From Pseudomonas sp. LS1212 (GTDB taxonomy: Bacteria > Pseudomonadota > Gammaproteobacteria > Pseudomonadales > Pseudomonadaceae), in NCBI RefSeq assembly GCF_024741815.1, contig NZ_CP102951.1:4354001-4418000 (forward strand): DNA of 64,000 nt, given 5' to 3'. Positions 45,240 to 55,055 of this stretch are shown one piece after another. How positions within the stretch are numbered: the stretch's first letter is position 1; each line of letters opens with the position of its first letter. The notes beneath the pieces were generated by a model. The model saw only the letters and a list, made by a program, of their open reading frames with translations. It was not told the origin of the DNA and did not search any database. The position numbers and the translations under genes are program-made.

Positions 45240-45986
45240 TCAATAAGGCTGCCCGGGGTCGATGCGGCCCATGGCTTCGGCCGCCTCGCGGACGAACAGA
45301 TAGCCCTTGCTGCGGATGGTCTTGATCATGCGCGGGTGGATCGGGTCGTCGCCGATTTTCGGGCGGATGCGCGAAATGCGCACATCGATGGAACGGTCCT
45401 GGCCGTCGTAGCCGACCCCGCGCAGGGCGGTGAAGATCTCCTCGCGCGACAGAATGCGCCCGGCATTGGCCACCAGCAGCCAGAGCAGATCGAACTCTGC
45501 ACTGGTCAGCTCGATGCTGCTGTCCGATAGCCAAGCCTCGCGCAGGGTGTTATCGACCACCAGCGGGCCGAATTGCAGGCGCTCGCGCTTGTCTCCCTCA
45601 ACCCCCTCGGCGCTTTCGCTGCGCCGCAGCAAGGCTTGAATGCGCGCCAGCAGCAGGCGCGGCCGCACCGGCTTGCAGACGTAATCGTCGGCGCCCATGT
45701 CCAGGCCCTGGACCTGGTCCAGGTCATCGGTGCGCGCCGTGAGCATCAAGATCGGCCCCGTGAACTGGTCACGCACCTTGCGGCAGATGGCAAAGCCATC
45801 CTCGCCGGGCAGCATCAGGTCGAGAATCACCAGATCCGGCTGCTCGGCGATGATCCGCGCCGCCGCCAGGGCGCCATTGCTTTCGATGGCGACACTAAAG
45901 CCATTGCTTTCCAGGTAATCGCGGGTGAGCTCGGCCAGTCGCTGGTCATCCTCGACTATCAATACCTGACAGGCTTCTTGCTCCAC
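45240..45986 (-). CDS. RstA-like response regulator
   Basis: This 248-residue OmpR-family transcription factor is partner of the adjacent kinase. The receiver domain holds IVEDDQRLAELTRDYL, the acceptor Asp in DLVILDLMLPGEDGFAI and Lys in DDYVCKPVRPRLL. The winged-helix domain has LTSAEFDLLWLLVANAG and RSIDVRISRIRPKIGDD. P. aeruginosa PA1157 has the same place next to nrdA. The stop is at 45240, directly abutting the kinase start. A 758-base gap separates it from nrdA on the other strand. Confidence 0.93.
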   Translation of the reverse strand: MEQEACQVLIVEDDQRLAELTRDYLESNGFSVAIESNGALAAARIIAEQPDLVILDLMLPGEDGFAICRKVRDQFTGPILMLTARTDDLDQVQGLDMGADDYVCKPVRPRLLLARIQALLRRSESAEGVEGDKRERLQFGPLVVDNTLREAWLSDSSIELTSAEFDLLWLLVANAGRILSREEIFTALRGVGYDGQDRSIDVRISRIRPKIGDDPIHPRMIKTIRSKGYLFVREAAEAMGRIDPGQPY

Positions 45987-46291
45987 GGGGGTACCTCTGT
46001 TTTTGCACTGTTGTTATTAAAAGGCCCATTGCCCACGGCTGCCAGATAAATAAAGCAACTGATATCAGGACCATCACCACAGGTTTACCCTTGCATTCTA
46101 CCCAGCCGCGGCGACCAGCACACAACATGCCAAAAGCAATCGGTGATGTGTCTTTTTTGTGATAGGGTTCGCGCCCTCAAAAATTGGCCTCACGTCATTT
46201 TTTTTGCAAAAAAAGTATGACTAACGGTCCTAAGCAGGTGGGATGCGGCTTACGTGGGTTTTAGCGATTTCACTCACAATTTACACACAAG

Positions 46292-46300
46292 TTATCCACA
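46292..46300 (+). promoter_or_regulatory. DnaA-box-like site in the nrdA promoter region
   Basis: TTATCCACA is a perfect match to the DnaA box. DnaA control of nrdAB is known in E. coli, which makes a regulatory role plausible here. Confidence 0.6.
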
Positions 46301-46329
46301 GGACCGCAACCTTGCAATAGGCCCAAGAC

Positions 46330-46373
46330 CGCATTATCTTGTATTCCAAGCACAGCAAAACACTACATGTTGG
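46330..46373 (+). promoter_or_regulatory. Tandem NrdR-box-like sites upstream of nrdA
   Basis: CGCATTATCTTGTA (46330-46343) and ACACTACATGTTGG (46360-46373) each resemble the imperfect palindrome ACACWATATATWGTGT of NrdR boxes. They are 30 bp apart centre to centre, the spacing typical of NrdR pairs. Matches are partial. Confidence 0.6.
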
Positions 46374-46744
46374 GTTTTGCGCAAAATACCAAGCACAACT
46401 CAAAAGAGAAACTCAAGCCTTTTTCCAGCGCTTTTTTCGTTTGCAGTGAGCAAGAATTAACCGCCAAAACCGTACCAGCGGAGGGCGTCCGAATTTAACG
46501 CCTCAGTGGCAGTAAATCGGTATGGGTGCTGCATCAAGTAGTAGCACCCCGACAGCAACCGTTTTTGGATCGACGATTCGAAACCTTTGACTTCGGCCAG
46601 GGAGCGGCAACTAAAAAGCCTATTCCCATCTGTTACGAAGTGTGTGCCCGGCCCCATCTTTGGGTGGCCGGTTGTAGTGCTTCTGGACGGAACGGCCGGC
46701 ACGCCTGGCGTGCCTAAACAAACATAGAGACCGCGGAGACCCCC

Positions 46745-49630
46745 ATGCACACCGACACAACTCGCGAGAACCCGCAGGCCAACGCGCCGCAGGCTGCAGA
46801 TTCGAACCAGGATCTGGCTGCCACCGCGCCTGGCCAATTGCGCGTGATCAAGCGTAACGGCACTGTCGTCGCTTACACCGATGACAAGATCACCGTCGCC
46901 ATCACCAAGGCGTTCCTCGCAGTTGAAGGCGGCACCGCTGCCGCCTCGTCGCGCATCCACGACACCGTGGCCCGCCTGACCGAACAAGTCACCGCTACCT
47001 TCAAGCGTCGCATGCCTTCGGGCGGCACCATCCACATCGAAGAAATCCAGGACCAGGTCGAACTGGCCCTGATGCGTGCCGGCGAACAAAAAGTCGCCCG
47101 TGACTACGTGATCTACCGCAACGAACGCTCCAAGGAACGCGCCACCCGCTCCACCACCGAGCAGCCTGCGCAGCCGCACCCAAGCATCCGCATCACCCGC
47201 GCCGACGGCAGCCTCGCGCCGCTGGACATGGGCCGCCTGAACACCATCATCACCGAAGCCTGCGAAAGCCTGGCCGAAGTCGATGGCGACCTGATCCAGC
47301 GCGAAACCCTGAAGAACCTCTACGACGGCGTGGCGCTCAAAGACGTCAACACCGCCCTGGTGATGACCGCCCGTACCCTGGTCGAGCGTGAGCCGAACTA
47401 CTCCTTCGTGACCGCTCGCCTGCTGATGGACACCCTGCGTGCCGAAGGCCTGAGCTTCCTGGAAGTGGCCGAGAGCGCCACCCACCACGAAATGGTCGAC
47501 CTGTACGCCAAGGCGCTGCCGGCCTACGTCGCCAAAGGTATCGAGTTCGAACTGCTGAACCCGGTGCTGGCCAGCTTCGACCTGGAAAAACTCGGCAAGG
47601 CCATCAACCACGAGCGTGACCAGCAGTTCACCTACCTGGGCCTGCAGACCCTCTACGACCGTTACTTCATCCACAAGGACGGCGTGCGTTTCGAACTGCC
47701 GCAGATCTTCTTCATGCGCGTGGCCATGGGCCTGGCGATCGAAGAGAAGCAAAAAGAAGATCGCGCCATCGAGTTCTACAACCTGCTGTCGTCCTTCGAC
47801 TACATGTCGTCGACCCCGACCCTGTTCAACGCCGGTACCCTGCGTCCTCAGCTGTCGAGCTGCTACCTGACCACCGTGCCGGATGACCTGTCGGGCATCT
47901 ACCACGCGATCCACGACAACGCCATGCTGTCCAAATTCGCTGGCGGCCTGGGCAACGACTGGACCCCGGTCCGTGCACTGGGTTCGTACATCAAGGGCAC
48001 CAACGGCAAGTCCCAGGGCGTCGTGCCTTTCCTGAAAGTGGTCAACGACACCGCCGTAGCCGTCAACCAGGGTGGCAAGCGCAAGGGCGCTGTGTGTGCC
48101 TACCTGGAAACCTGGCACATGGACATCGAAGAGTTCATCGAGCTGCGCAAGAACACCGGTGACGATCGCCGTCGTACCCACGACATGAACACCGCCAACT
48201 GGATCCCTGACCTGTTCATGAAGCGCGTCTTCGACGACGGCAAGTGGACTCTGTTCTCGCCATCGGAAGTGCCAGACCTGCACGACCTGACCGGCAAGGC
48301 CTTCGAAGAGCGCTACGAGTACTACGAAGCCCTGTGCGAATACGGCAAGATCAAGCTGTTCAAGACCATCCAGGCCAAAGACCTGTGGCGCAAGATGCTG
48401 TCGATGCTGTTCGAAACCGGCCACCCATGGTTGACCTTCAAGGACCCGTGCAACCTGCGCAGCCCGCAGCAGCACGTGGGCGTGGTCCACAGCTCGAACC
48501 TGTGCACCGAGATCACCTTGAACACCAACAAGGATGAGATCGCCGTCTGCAACCTGGGCTCGATCAACCTGCCGAACCACATCGTCAACGGCCAGCTCGA
48601 CACCGCCAAGCTGCAACGCACCGTCAACACCGCCGTGCGCATGCTCGACAACGTGATCGATATCAACTACTACTCGGTGCCGCAAGCCAAGAACTCCAAC
48701 CTGCGCCACCGTCCGGTCGGCCTGGGCATCATGGGCTTCCAGGACGCGCTGTACCTGCAGCACATCCCGTACGGCTCCGACGCTGCGGTCGAATTCGCCG
48801 ACAAGTCCATGGAAGCGGTCAGCTACTACGCCATCCAGGCTTCCTGCGACCTGGCCGACGAGCGCGGCGCCTACGAGACCTTCGAAGGCTCGCTGTGGTC
48901 CAAAGGCATCCTGCCGCTGGATTCGCAACAGATCCTGATCGAAGCCCGTGGCCAGAAGTACATCGATGTCGACCTGAACGAAACCCTGGACTGGGCACCG
49001 GTCCGTGCTCGCGTACAGAAAGGCATTCGTAACTCGAACATCATGGCCATCGCACCGACCGCGACCATCGCCAACATCACCGGCGTATCGCAGTCGATCG
49101 AACCGACCTACCAGAACCTCTACGTGAAATCGAACCTGTCGGGCGAATTCACCGTGATCAACCCGTACCTGGTCCACGACCTCAAGGCCCGTGGCCTGTG
49201 GGACTCGGTCATGATCAACGACCTGAAGTACTACGACGGTTCGGTGCAGCAGATCGAGCGCATCCCGCAAGAGCTCAAAGACCTCTACGCGACTGCCTTC
49301 GAAGTGGAAACCAAGTGGATCGTCGACGCCGCCAGCCGTCGCCAGAAGTGGATCGACCAGGCTCAGTCGCTGAACCTGTACATCGCCGGCGCCTCGGGCA
49401 AGAAACTGGACGTGACCTACCGCATGGCCTGGTACCGTGGCCTGAAAACCACCTACTACCTCCGTGCCCTGGCCGCCACCAGCACCGAGAAGTCGACCAT
49501 CAACACCGGCAAGCTCAACGCCGTGTCCAGCGGTGGCGACAACGCCCCACTGCAAGCCGCCCCGGCAGCCCCGGCACCCGTGCCGAAGGCTTGCGCGATC
49601 GACGAGCCAGACTGCGAAGCCTGCCAATGA
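46745..49630 (+). CDS. nrdA: Class Ia ribonucleotide reductase, alpha subunit NrdA
   Basis: NrdA reduces ribonucleoside diphosphates to deoxy forms using the NrdB radical. It has 961 residues, longer than E. coli NrdA (761) because of two ATP-cone domains at the N-terminus: VIKRNGTVVAYTDDKITVAI and RITRADGSLAPLDMGRLNTI. The catalytic domain has FNAGTLRPQLSSCYL (redox Cys), SSNLCTEITLNTNKDEIAVC with catalytic Asn-Cys-Glu residues, and the radical-path tyrosines near GLKTTYYLR. The C-terminal CAIDEPDCEACQ bears the external redox pair. GGAG precedes the ATG. The partner nrdB is 6.4 kb downstream instead of adjacent. Confidence 0.98.
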   Translation: MHTDTTRENPQANAPQAADSNQDLAATAPGQLRVIKRNGTVVAYTDDKITVAITKAFLAVEGGTAAASSRIHDTVARLTEQVTATFKRRMPSGGTIHIEEIQDQVELALMRAGEQKVARDYVIYRNERSKERATRSTTEQPAQPHPSIRITRADGSLAPLDMGRLNTIITEACESLAEVDGDLIQRETLKNLYDGVALKDVNTALVMTARTLVEREPNYSFVTARLLMDTLRAEGLSFLEVAESATHHEMVDLYAKALPAYVAKGIEFELLNPVLASFDLEKLGKAINHERDQQFTYLGLQTLYDRYFIHKDGVRFELPQIFFMRVAMGLAIEEKQKEDRAIEFYNLLSSFDYMSSTPTLFNAGTLRPQLSSCYLTTVPDDLSGIYHAIHDNAMLSKFAGGLGNDWTPVRALGSYIKGTNGKSQGVVPFLKVVNDTAVAVNQGGKRKGAVCAYLETWHMDIEEFIELRKNTGDDRRRTHDMNTANWIPDLFMKRVFDDGKWTLFSPSEVPDLHDLTGKAFEERYEYYEALCEYGKIKLFKTIQAKDLWRKMLSMLFETGHPWLTFKDPCNLRSPQQHVGVVHSSNLCTEITLNTNKDEIAVCNLGSINLPNHIVNGQLDTAKLQRTVNTAVRMLDNVIDINYYSVPQAKNSNLRHRPVGLGIMGFQDALYLQHIPYGSDAAVEFADKSMEAVSYYAIQASCDLADERGAYETFEGSLWSKGILPLDSQQILIEARGQKYIDVDLNETLDWAPVRARVQKGIRNSNIMAIAPTATIANITGVSQSIEPTYQNLYVKSNLSGEFTVINPYLVHDLKARGLWDSVMINDLKYYDGSVQQIERIPQELKDLYATAFEVETKWIVDAASRRQKWIDQAQSLNLYIAGASGKKLDVTYRMAWYRGLKTTYYLRALAATSTEKSTINTGKLNAVSSGGDNAPLQAAPAAPAPVPKACAIDEPDCEACQ

Positions 49631-49671
49631 CAGCTAGGTACAAGTAACCGTATACATTAAGCCCTAGAAAC

Positions 49672-49705
49672 CCAATAACCCCCTGATAACAAAGGGGGTT
49701 ATTGG
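49672..49705 (+). terminator. Strong hairpin behind nrdA
   Basis: A perfect 12-bp stem, CCAATAACCCCC with GGGGGTTATTGG, and a 10-base loop followed by TTTAC. It should terminate nrdA transcripts. It lies inside the leftmost pair of GTATAC sites, so it may belong to the inserted element rather than to nrdA. Confidence 0.75.
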
Positions 49706-49771
49706 TTTACAGGTGTATACGACCTTCCTATACTCCCGGCCCTGCCAGCTCAGGTCACGGGAACGTATACA

Positions 49772-51014
49772 TTGCAATCCATTCGAATCAAATCCTTCAC
49801 TGCCACAGACGGCCTTCCCATGGCTGTTCTTGTCGATGAAGAGGGTCGCCCCCCTTTCCTGCCCAACGTCTACGCCACCCTGCGTTATCGCGACCGGGGC
49901 GCAGCGTTGACGACCACTGAGAAAGTCCTTCGTACCTTAGGCATGTCCTACCTCTGGGCCTATGCGCGAAAGATCGATATCCATGCTGCCCTTTCCTCTC
50001 CAACGTTCTTGACCATCGAGCAGTGCGAAGACCTAGCCAACTTTCTTCGAATGGATCGGGCCGGCCAGGATCGAGAGGTCAGCGCAGCCAAAGTCACAAA
50101 GCAACAGAAGATCGTGCGGCTTGAGCAGGTGCGTGGAAGGATGGCGACGAATGATGCCGTGACCCAGCTTTCTGCCGCTGAAGGGGGTTATAGGATCCAG
50201 ACAGTCGCCAAGTTTTTGGAATTCCATCATGAGCGACTTTGCAATCAGGTACTGGCCCCGTCCAATGAAGCCCTGAAAGCGGCTCGTGAAGTGGCCATCA
50301 AGCGATTCCGTAGCTTAGCGCCCAAAACTGGTGGCTCATCGCAGGGAGACCCAGTAGAGGGGCTCCCAGAGTCAGTAATGACCATTGTGGATAGCGCATT
50401 CAAAACTGGTTCAGTTGAGAATCCCTTTAGAGAGGGATTCATACAAGCAAGAAACCATCTGATGTACAGGTTCTTCGTGGACACCACAATGAGGCGAAAT
50501 GAGCTGCGCCACGTTCTAGTCGAAGATGTCGACTATGCACGCAAACGCGTAAAAATTAGAGTATCCAAAACGCTCTCCAGGGTTTTGCCAGTTTCTCAAA
50601 ATACAGCCAAGTTGTATCGAGACTTCGTAAGCGATTACTGGGCAAAAATTCCAGCAAAAAAAAAGGGCGCATGGTTACTTATTCATTACAAGATCGGGCG
50701 ATCAACTTTCAAAATCGGCTATAAACCTGATCTTTAAAGTCGCTAGAGATAGTTCGAAAGACATTCCCAATTATTTTGCACCACATACCCTTCGTCGGAC
50801 GTGGAATGACAGGCTTAGCCGAAAAATTGATGCGCAGCCCTCAGAAAAACGCATGGATCCTGAAGAGGAAAAGCGCGTAAGAATTCAGTTGAATGGATGG
50901 TCAAAAAATTCAGAGATGGCTTCCCGGTACGCGGCCAGAGCCATTCGAGAAAAAGCTGATCAGATAGCAGAAGAATTGGCGAATGACATTGCAGGAAGAA
51001 AGCCCAATGACTAA
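49772..51014 (+). pseudogene. First tyrosine recombinase of the element, frame split at an A9 run
   Basis: This is a recombinase of about 413 residues read in two frames. The first frame runs from a TTG at 49772 to a stop at 50737. It contains the box I arginine in DTTMRRNELRHVLVEDVDY. The second frame continues with AHGYLFITRSGDQLSKSAIN, then HTLRRTWNDRL (box II His and Arg) and NGWSKNSEMASRYAARAI (likely Tyr nucleophile), ending at 51014. The frames join at nine A (50656-50664): losing one A restores a single protein. Its last codons overlap the start of the second recombinase (ATGACTAA). It is either a slippage-controlled gene, a pseudogene or an assembly error. All catalytic residues are present. 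Confidence 0.85.
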
Positions 51015-52479
51015 CCCGACAAAAATATCTAGTACTGCTCTTGATGCGATTATCTTCAACGAAGAAAAAAATCATCATAAAAAAGTCGTGCTACTTGATG
51101 GGCGAGCTATAGACATCACAATGGGGACTAAAGTCGCCATTCATGATCGGGATGGAAAATCATGCCCAATTTATCTTGACACCCTAGACAAAAACAATGC
51201 TTTTCATGTCAGTATTTTTAAGTGCCTAGCAGCATCTCTTGCTACGCACAGCCTAGGTTATAATTCCTTAATCAGTACCGCACTGAGGGGATGGCTCGCG
51301 CTCGACGGCATGAAACTATGCGCCAATGTTGGGCTCAAAGAGCTAAGCTTAATTTTAGAAACCAACAGCTCATACCGCAGATTTATTACTCCACTACTGC
51401 GCCGAATTAAAGAAGGCAGTTTCCCCGGCCTCTCGGAAGAGGTAATTGACTTCCTTGATAACGACGAAAAATGGGAGCAAAAGGGCAATGGTGCTTATTA
51501 CACCCTGATCACCAATGACCCTGAAAGAGGAGCCTTGACTGACCAAGAGTTACATAACATCCATTCGGCACTGAACAAGGGATACTCCAACAATACGGTA
51601 TCCTTGCGCGCTTTTGCTCTCTGCTGGTTCTTCATAGGCACCGGCATTCGCCCTATTCAAATCAGAAGAATGACTATGAATGACGTCATCATTCATGATC
51701 GAGTTGGTATGGAAGTAACTTTGAGAATTCCACTGGCCAAAGGGATGAAAACGATTGCCATGGAGTATTGGGTCAGAAAGGCTCCTACAGTATTAGCTGA
51801 ATGCTTGATTACTTATCTGGATACCTATAAGCATGCGGGCACCACCAAGGACACTCCACTTTTTTCCGGTACAGCTACAGATCTAGGTATTTTGGTTACT
51901 CGAACGTTAGCAGCACTTCCAACATATTCCGACAGACTTGAAGGCCCCATTTATATAACCCCGTATCGCTTCAGGTACACATTGGCGACACGGGCGCTGG
52001 CTCAAGGAGCGTCAGACGCTGAAGTTGCCAGGCTTCTAACTCATCGCAGCACGTCGTGTATTCAGTTTTATAGAGCGTCCATGCCACAGTTACAGAAGCC
52101 CATCCGGAAAGCCCTGGGAAAGGAGATGGAATACTTTGCCAGCGCCTTTCGGGGGCGCTTGATCGAGCATCTGGATGAGGCCACTCGCGCAGGGGATGAT
52201 GAGTGCGTCATCGCAGACTACCTGCGACTCACCGGAGAGACGCTTGGGGCCTGTGGAACACGTGCTGAATGCCATCAGCATGCACCTATCGCCTGCCTAT
52301 CCTGCAGTTACTTTGAGCCCCTGATTAATGCCCCCTGGGAAACCTTGATGGTGGCTTTGATCGAAGATCAAAAGATCGAACCGGAGCCTCGAATTCAGCA
52401 AATCAACCAAAATGCGATGTCAGCTATCCAGCAGATCATTGCAATTCGTGATAGTAGAGTGGATGGGGCGGTAGTCTGA
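51007..52479 (+). CDS. Second tyrosine recombinase of the element
   Basis: This 490-residue site-specific recombinase starts at the ATG at 51007, inside the end of the first recombinase. Catalytic landmarks: GTGIRPIQIRRMTMNDV (box I Arg), TPYRFRYTLATRALAQG (box II, with Tyr-Arg-Phe-Arg in place of His-x-x-Arg) and LLTHRSTSCIQFYRAS (Tyr nucleophile in QFYRA). A C-terminal Cys/His cluster, CGTRAECHQHAPIACLSC, looks like a zinc-binding finger. This domain order resembles the recombinase trio of Tn554-type elements. Two bases separate its stop from the third recombinase. Confidence 0.9.
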   Translation: MTNPTKISSTALDAIIFNEEKNHHKKVVLLDGRAIDITMGTKVAIHDRDGKSCPIYLDTLDKNNAFHVSIFKCLAASLATHSLGYNSLISTALRGWLALDGMKLCANVGLKELSLILETNSSYRRFITPLLRRIKEGSFPGLSEEVIDFLDNDEKWEQKGNGAYYTLITNDPERGALTDQELHNIHSALNKGYSNNTVSLRAFALCWFFIGTGIRPIQIRRMTMNDVIIHDRVGMEVTLRIPLAKGMKTIAMEYWVRKAPTVLAECLITYLDTYKHAGTTKDTPLFSGTATDLGILVTRTLAALPTYSDRLEGPIYITPYRFRYTLATRALAQGASDAEVARLLTHRSTSCIQFYRASMPQLQKPIRKALGKEMEYFASAFRGRLIEHLDEATRAGDDECVIADYLRLTGETLGACGTRAECHQHAPIACLSCSYFEPLINAPWETLMVALIEDQKIEPEPRIQQINQNAMSAIQQIIAIRDSRVDGAVV

Positions 52480-52480
52480 C

Positions 52481-54598
52481 ATGGGCGATATTGTACACTT
52501 TGTTGGCAAAGCTGGCCTCGCCGCTAGTTCGAATTTGGAAAGTTTCATCCTGCATGCAAAAATGAACACTCCATTTACTGATATTACCTGGGAAGATAAC
52601 AGCTGGAACATCACCAGTTTCAACGTTGGAAAAAACCAAGGAAAGCGCAAAAAAATTGTTCATTTTAAATCGCTGCGCGATCCATCTGGCAGCAAATCAA
52701 CTGTCGAAATTCCTTTCTCGATGCCATTTTTAGAGTTTGCGAAGTCAGCTTTCAGTGAAATCATGCGTCGATTTCAGCTGCAGGAATTTCGACGTTATCT
52801 TTATGCAATGCAAGCGATTGAGCAGGCTCTATTAGACGACAATAGAGCTCCTTGCGTGACTGAAGTCAATGCAACCACTCTGGATAAAGCAGCGGAATTA
52901 CTGCAAGAACGATTCACAGATGCATGGAGTGTTGGGCGCTGCCTAGAGCGACTCGCAACTCAAATAATTGCACCTGCAAAATTGACACCTACACCCCTAG
53001 AATGGGTTTCACCAGTAGTCTACAAGCAACCAACCCGCAATGATCGTGTTGCACCAAAACACGGCGAAAAAATTGTAGGCCGACTCCCGAGCATTCAATC
53101 AATCCTAGACTTAGCAGAAATTCACCATAAGAGTGATCACGTTCCGGATCGAATCGTGACTTCTTACGTAACATTGGCCATGTTTGCGCCGAGTCGAGGA
53201 TCTGAAATTCTATCGCTACCCGTCAATTGTATTCGCCACGTACAAAGCGAAGATGGCTTGATGATGGGAATCGCATGGGATCCAGCTAAGGGCGGCATGC
53301 CACTTACAAAATTTGCTGCATCAGAGCAATTTGAAAGTCTCGCACAAGAAACGGTCGATTATTTACTAGAGCTAGGCGCCCCAGCGAGAGCAGCTGCTTT
53401 GTGGTATGCAGAGAATCCAGGAAAGCTCTATCTTCCAGACGACATGAAACATCTGAGAGGGAACCCTGTAACTCTTTATGAAGTTGCCAGGATAATTGGC
53501 AAGAATACGGCAATTAAAGGCTGTCACGCTGAGCGCTATGGGCTACTGAAGGTAAAGGGCAACACTTCAGACCCAACCCGTCGCGCCGACGCGGCGGCTT
53601 CTTGGGTGAGTCTGTACGACTTTAATTCACTCGAAAAATATGTCTTAGCGAAACTGCCTGAGATCTTTCCAGTTTTAGATGGATCCACAGGGTTGAAATG
53701 GCATCAGAGTCTATTTGTGCTGCCTGAAAACATCCTTCGCCCAAATGCAGAGATCCTCTACAACATCCCTTCGCCCATAAGTGTTAATCAGATCAATAAC
53801 CAGCTGGGGTCGAACCCAGGGGGTGTCACTGTCTTCACCCGGCATGGAAAAGTTCAACGTGATGGAAGCCCAGTAGAGATGGCGACTCATGACTTCCGAC
53901 ATTTGCTCAACACCCTTGCTCAAAGCAAGCATCTCAGTGAATCACTGATTGCGTTTTGGTCTGGTCGAAAAAACGTCAAGCAGAATGAATGGTACGACCA
54001 TCTTCCGCAGGAAGCCTTCATTGAAGCCTATGTGAAACTGGGGGAAAACCTTGGAGACATGAGGACAGGCGAAGCTCTGGATGACAAGGTAAAAGGGCTG
54101 ATGGCAAGCCATAGCCTTACCGAAGAGGAGGCTCTGAAGACCGAGCTAGGATCCATTAGTGTCACGCGCTTTGGACTTTGTAAGCACGAGTACGCCATGA
54201 CCCCCTGCCCGCTGGACAAGGACTGCTCGAACTGTTCTGAACATGTATTCGTGAAGGGTGATCGTCGCCATCGCAAAGAAGCAGAATTTCAGTACGAAAT
54301 TCATTCCAAAGCGGTAGTAGCCGCGAGCGCCGCAATGGCCAACGGAGAGCCCGGCGCCGCACGCTGGCTCAAGCAAAATCAGCCCAGAATGGAGCGCTGG
54401 GCTCTCACTTTGGAGAAAATGAATGATCCCACAATCCCTGACGGCACAATGATTACTCTTCCGCCACCTGCGAATACGCAATCTAAGACCGGCCTGGCTC
54501 ACGCTGTTCGCTTGATCGCGACCAACACCGCTCAACCGGAAGAGGCTGAGCTTGCTGACACAGCTGCTGATGCACTCACGTCTTTGGAGTTCTTCTGA
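52481..54598 (+). CDS. Third, large tyrosine recombinase of the element
   Basis: This 705-residue recombinase is comparable in size to Tn554 TnpB or the large integrase of gamma-mobile-trio islands. Box I Arg is in LAMFAPSRGSEILSLPVN; box II is MATHDFRHLLNTLAQSKH (His-x-x-Arg). The Tyr nucleophile is likely in WSGRKNVKQNEWYDHLP. A C-terminal cysteine cluster CPLDKDCSNCSEH with upstream CKHEY suggests a zinc ribbon. The N-terminal ~250 residues would bind DNA ends. It overlaps the following gene by one base (TGATG), so expression is coupled. Confidence 0.9.
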   Translation: MGDIVHFVGKAGLAASSNLESFILHAKMNTPFTDITWEDNSWNITSFNVGKNQGKRKKIVHFKSLRDPSGSKSTVEIPFSMPFLEFAKSAFSEIMRRFQLQEFRRYLYAMQAIEQALLDDNRAPCVTEVNATTLDKAAELLQERFTDAWSVGRCLERLATQIIAPAKLTPTPLEWVSPVVYKQPTRNDRVAPKHGEKIVGRLPSIQSILDLAEIHHKSDHVPDRIVTSYVTLAMFAPSRGSEILSLPVNCIRHVQSEDGLMMGIAWDPAKGGMPLTKFAASEQFESLAQETVDYLLELGAPARAAALWYAENPGKLYLPDDMKHLRGNPVTLYEVARIIGKNTAIKGCHAERYGLLKVKGNTSDPTRRADAAASWVSLYDFNSLEKYVLAKLPEIFPVLDGSTGLKWHQSLFVLPENILRPNAEILYNIPSPISVNQINNQLGSNPGGVTVFTRHGKVQRDGSPVEMATHDFRHLLNTLAQSKHLSESLIAFWSGRKNVKQNEWYDHLPQEAFIEAYVKLGENLGDMRTGEALDDKVKGLMASHSLTEEEALKTELGSISVTRFGLCKHEYAMTPCPLDKDCSNCSEHVFVKGDRRHRKEAEFQYEIHSKAVVAASAAMANGEPGAARWLKQNQPRMERWALTLEKMNDPTIPDGTMITLPPPANTQSKTGLAHAVRLIATNTAQPEEAELADTAADALTSLEFF

Positions 54599-55005
54599 TG
54601 GGCGCTCCAAAAATGACTGACCAGGCGATCAATCAGTCAGTGATGATGCTTGATGGGTGGACAGGCAAGCTGACTTGGGATCTGTACCTTGAATCCCTCG
54701 CGGTAGAAATTGGTCATCGGTATACCAAGGCAGCCATGCTCAGACATGAGCGGATCAAGGATGCTTGGGATCATGCCAAGAATCGAGCCCAGAATTTTGC
54801 TGAAGCTCCTAAGAAAGCGCCTGAGGTCGAGTTGTTACTTGCCCGCAACCATGAGCTTGAGGAACGCGTGGAGCGCCTCACACGCGAAAACAACAGGCTC
54901 CTGGAGCAATTCGTTCGCTGGGCTCATAACGCTTCTCGGCGAGGAATGAGTCTGGAGGAGCTAGACCGGCCTTTGCCATATGTAAAAACCAAAGACCTGT
55001 CCTAG
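54598..55005 (+). CDS. Coiled-coil accessory protein of the element (TnpC-like)
   Basis: This 135-residue protein has no membrane segment. The middle and end contain a strong coiled coil (EVELLLARNHELEERVERLT and RENNRLLEQFVRWA). The N-terminal half, TGKLTWDLYLESLAVEIGH, looks like a small helical DNA-binding domain. Size and position match the small TnpC-like partner in Tn554-type elements and the GmtX-like protein of gamma-mobile-trio islands; both are comparisons from memory. It is the last gene of the recombinase operon. Confidence 0.8.
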   Translation: MGAPKMTDQAINQSVMMLDGWTGKLTWDLYLESLAVEIGHRYTKAAMLRHERIKDAWDHAKNRAQNFAEAPKKAPEVELLLARNHELEERVERLTRENNRLLEQFVRWAHNASRRGMSLEELDRPLPYVKTKDLS

Positions 55006-55055
55006 TTATCGACCATTCGCAAGGACACGGATGGGTAGCAGGGAGGGCCTGGATC

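Larger units (their letters stand above)
45987..46744. other. Intergenic control region upstream of nrdA
   Basis: This gap of about 758 bases between the regulator gene and nrdA is divergent, so it serves both. It is AT-rich from 46190 on. It carries a DnaA-box-like TTATCCACA (46292-46300) and two NrdR-box-like sites (46330 and 46360). No protein gene is convincing here; the short open frames lack family-like sequence. A GGAG ribosome site precedes nrdA at the end. Confidence 0.8.

Noticed and set aside
46457..49627. A 1056-codon open frame on the minus strand over nrdA
   Set aside because: It mirrors nrdA, an intact and highly conserved gene with strong codon bias, and encodes no recognisable protein.
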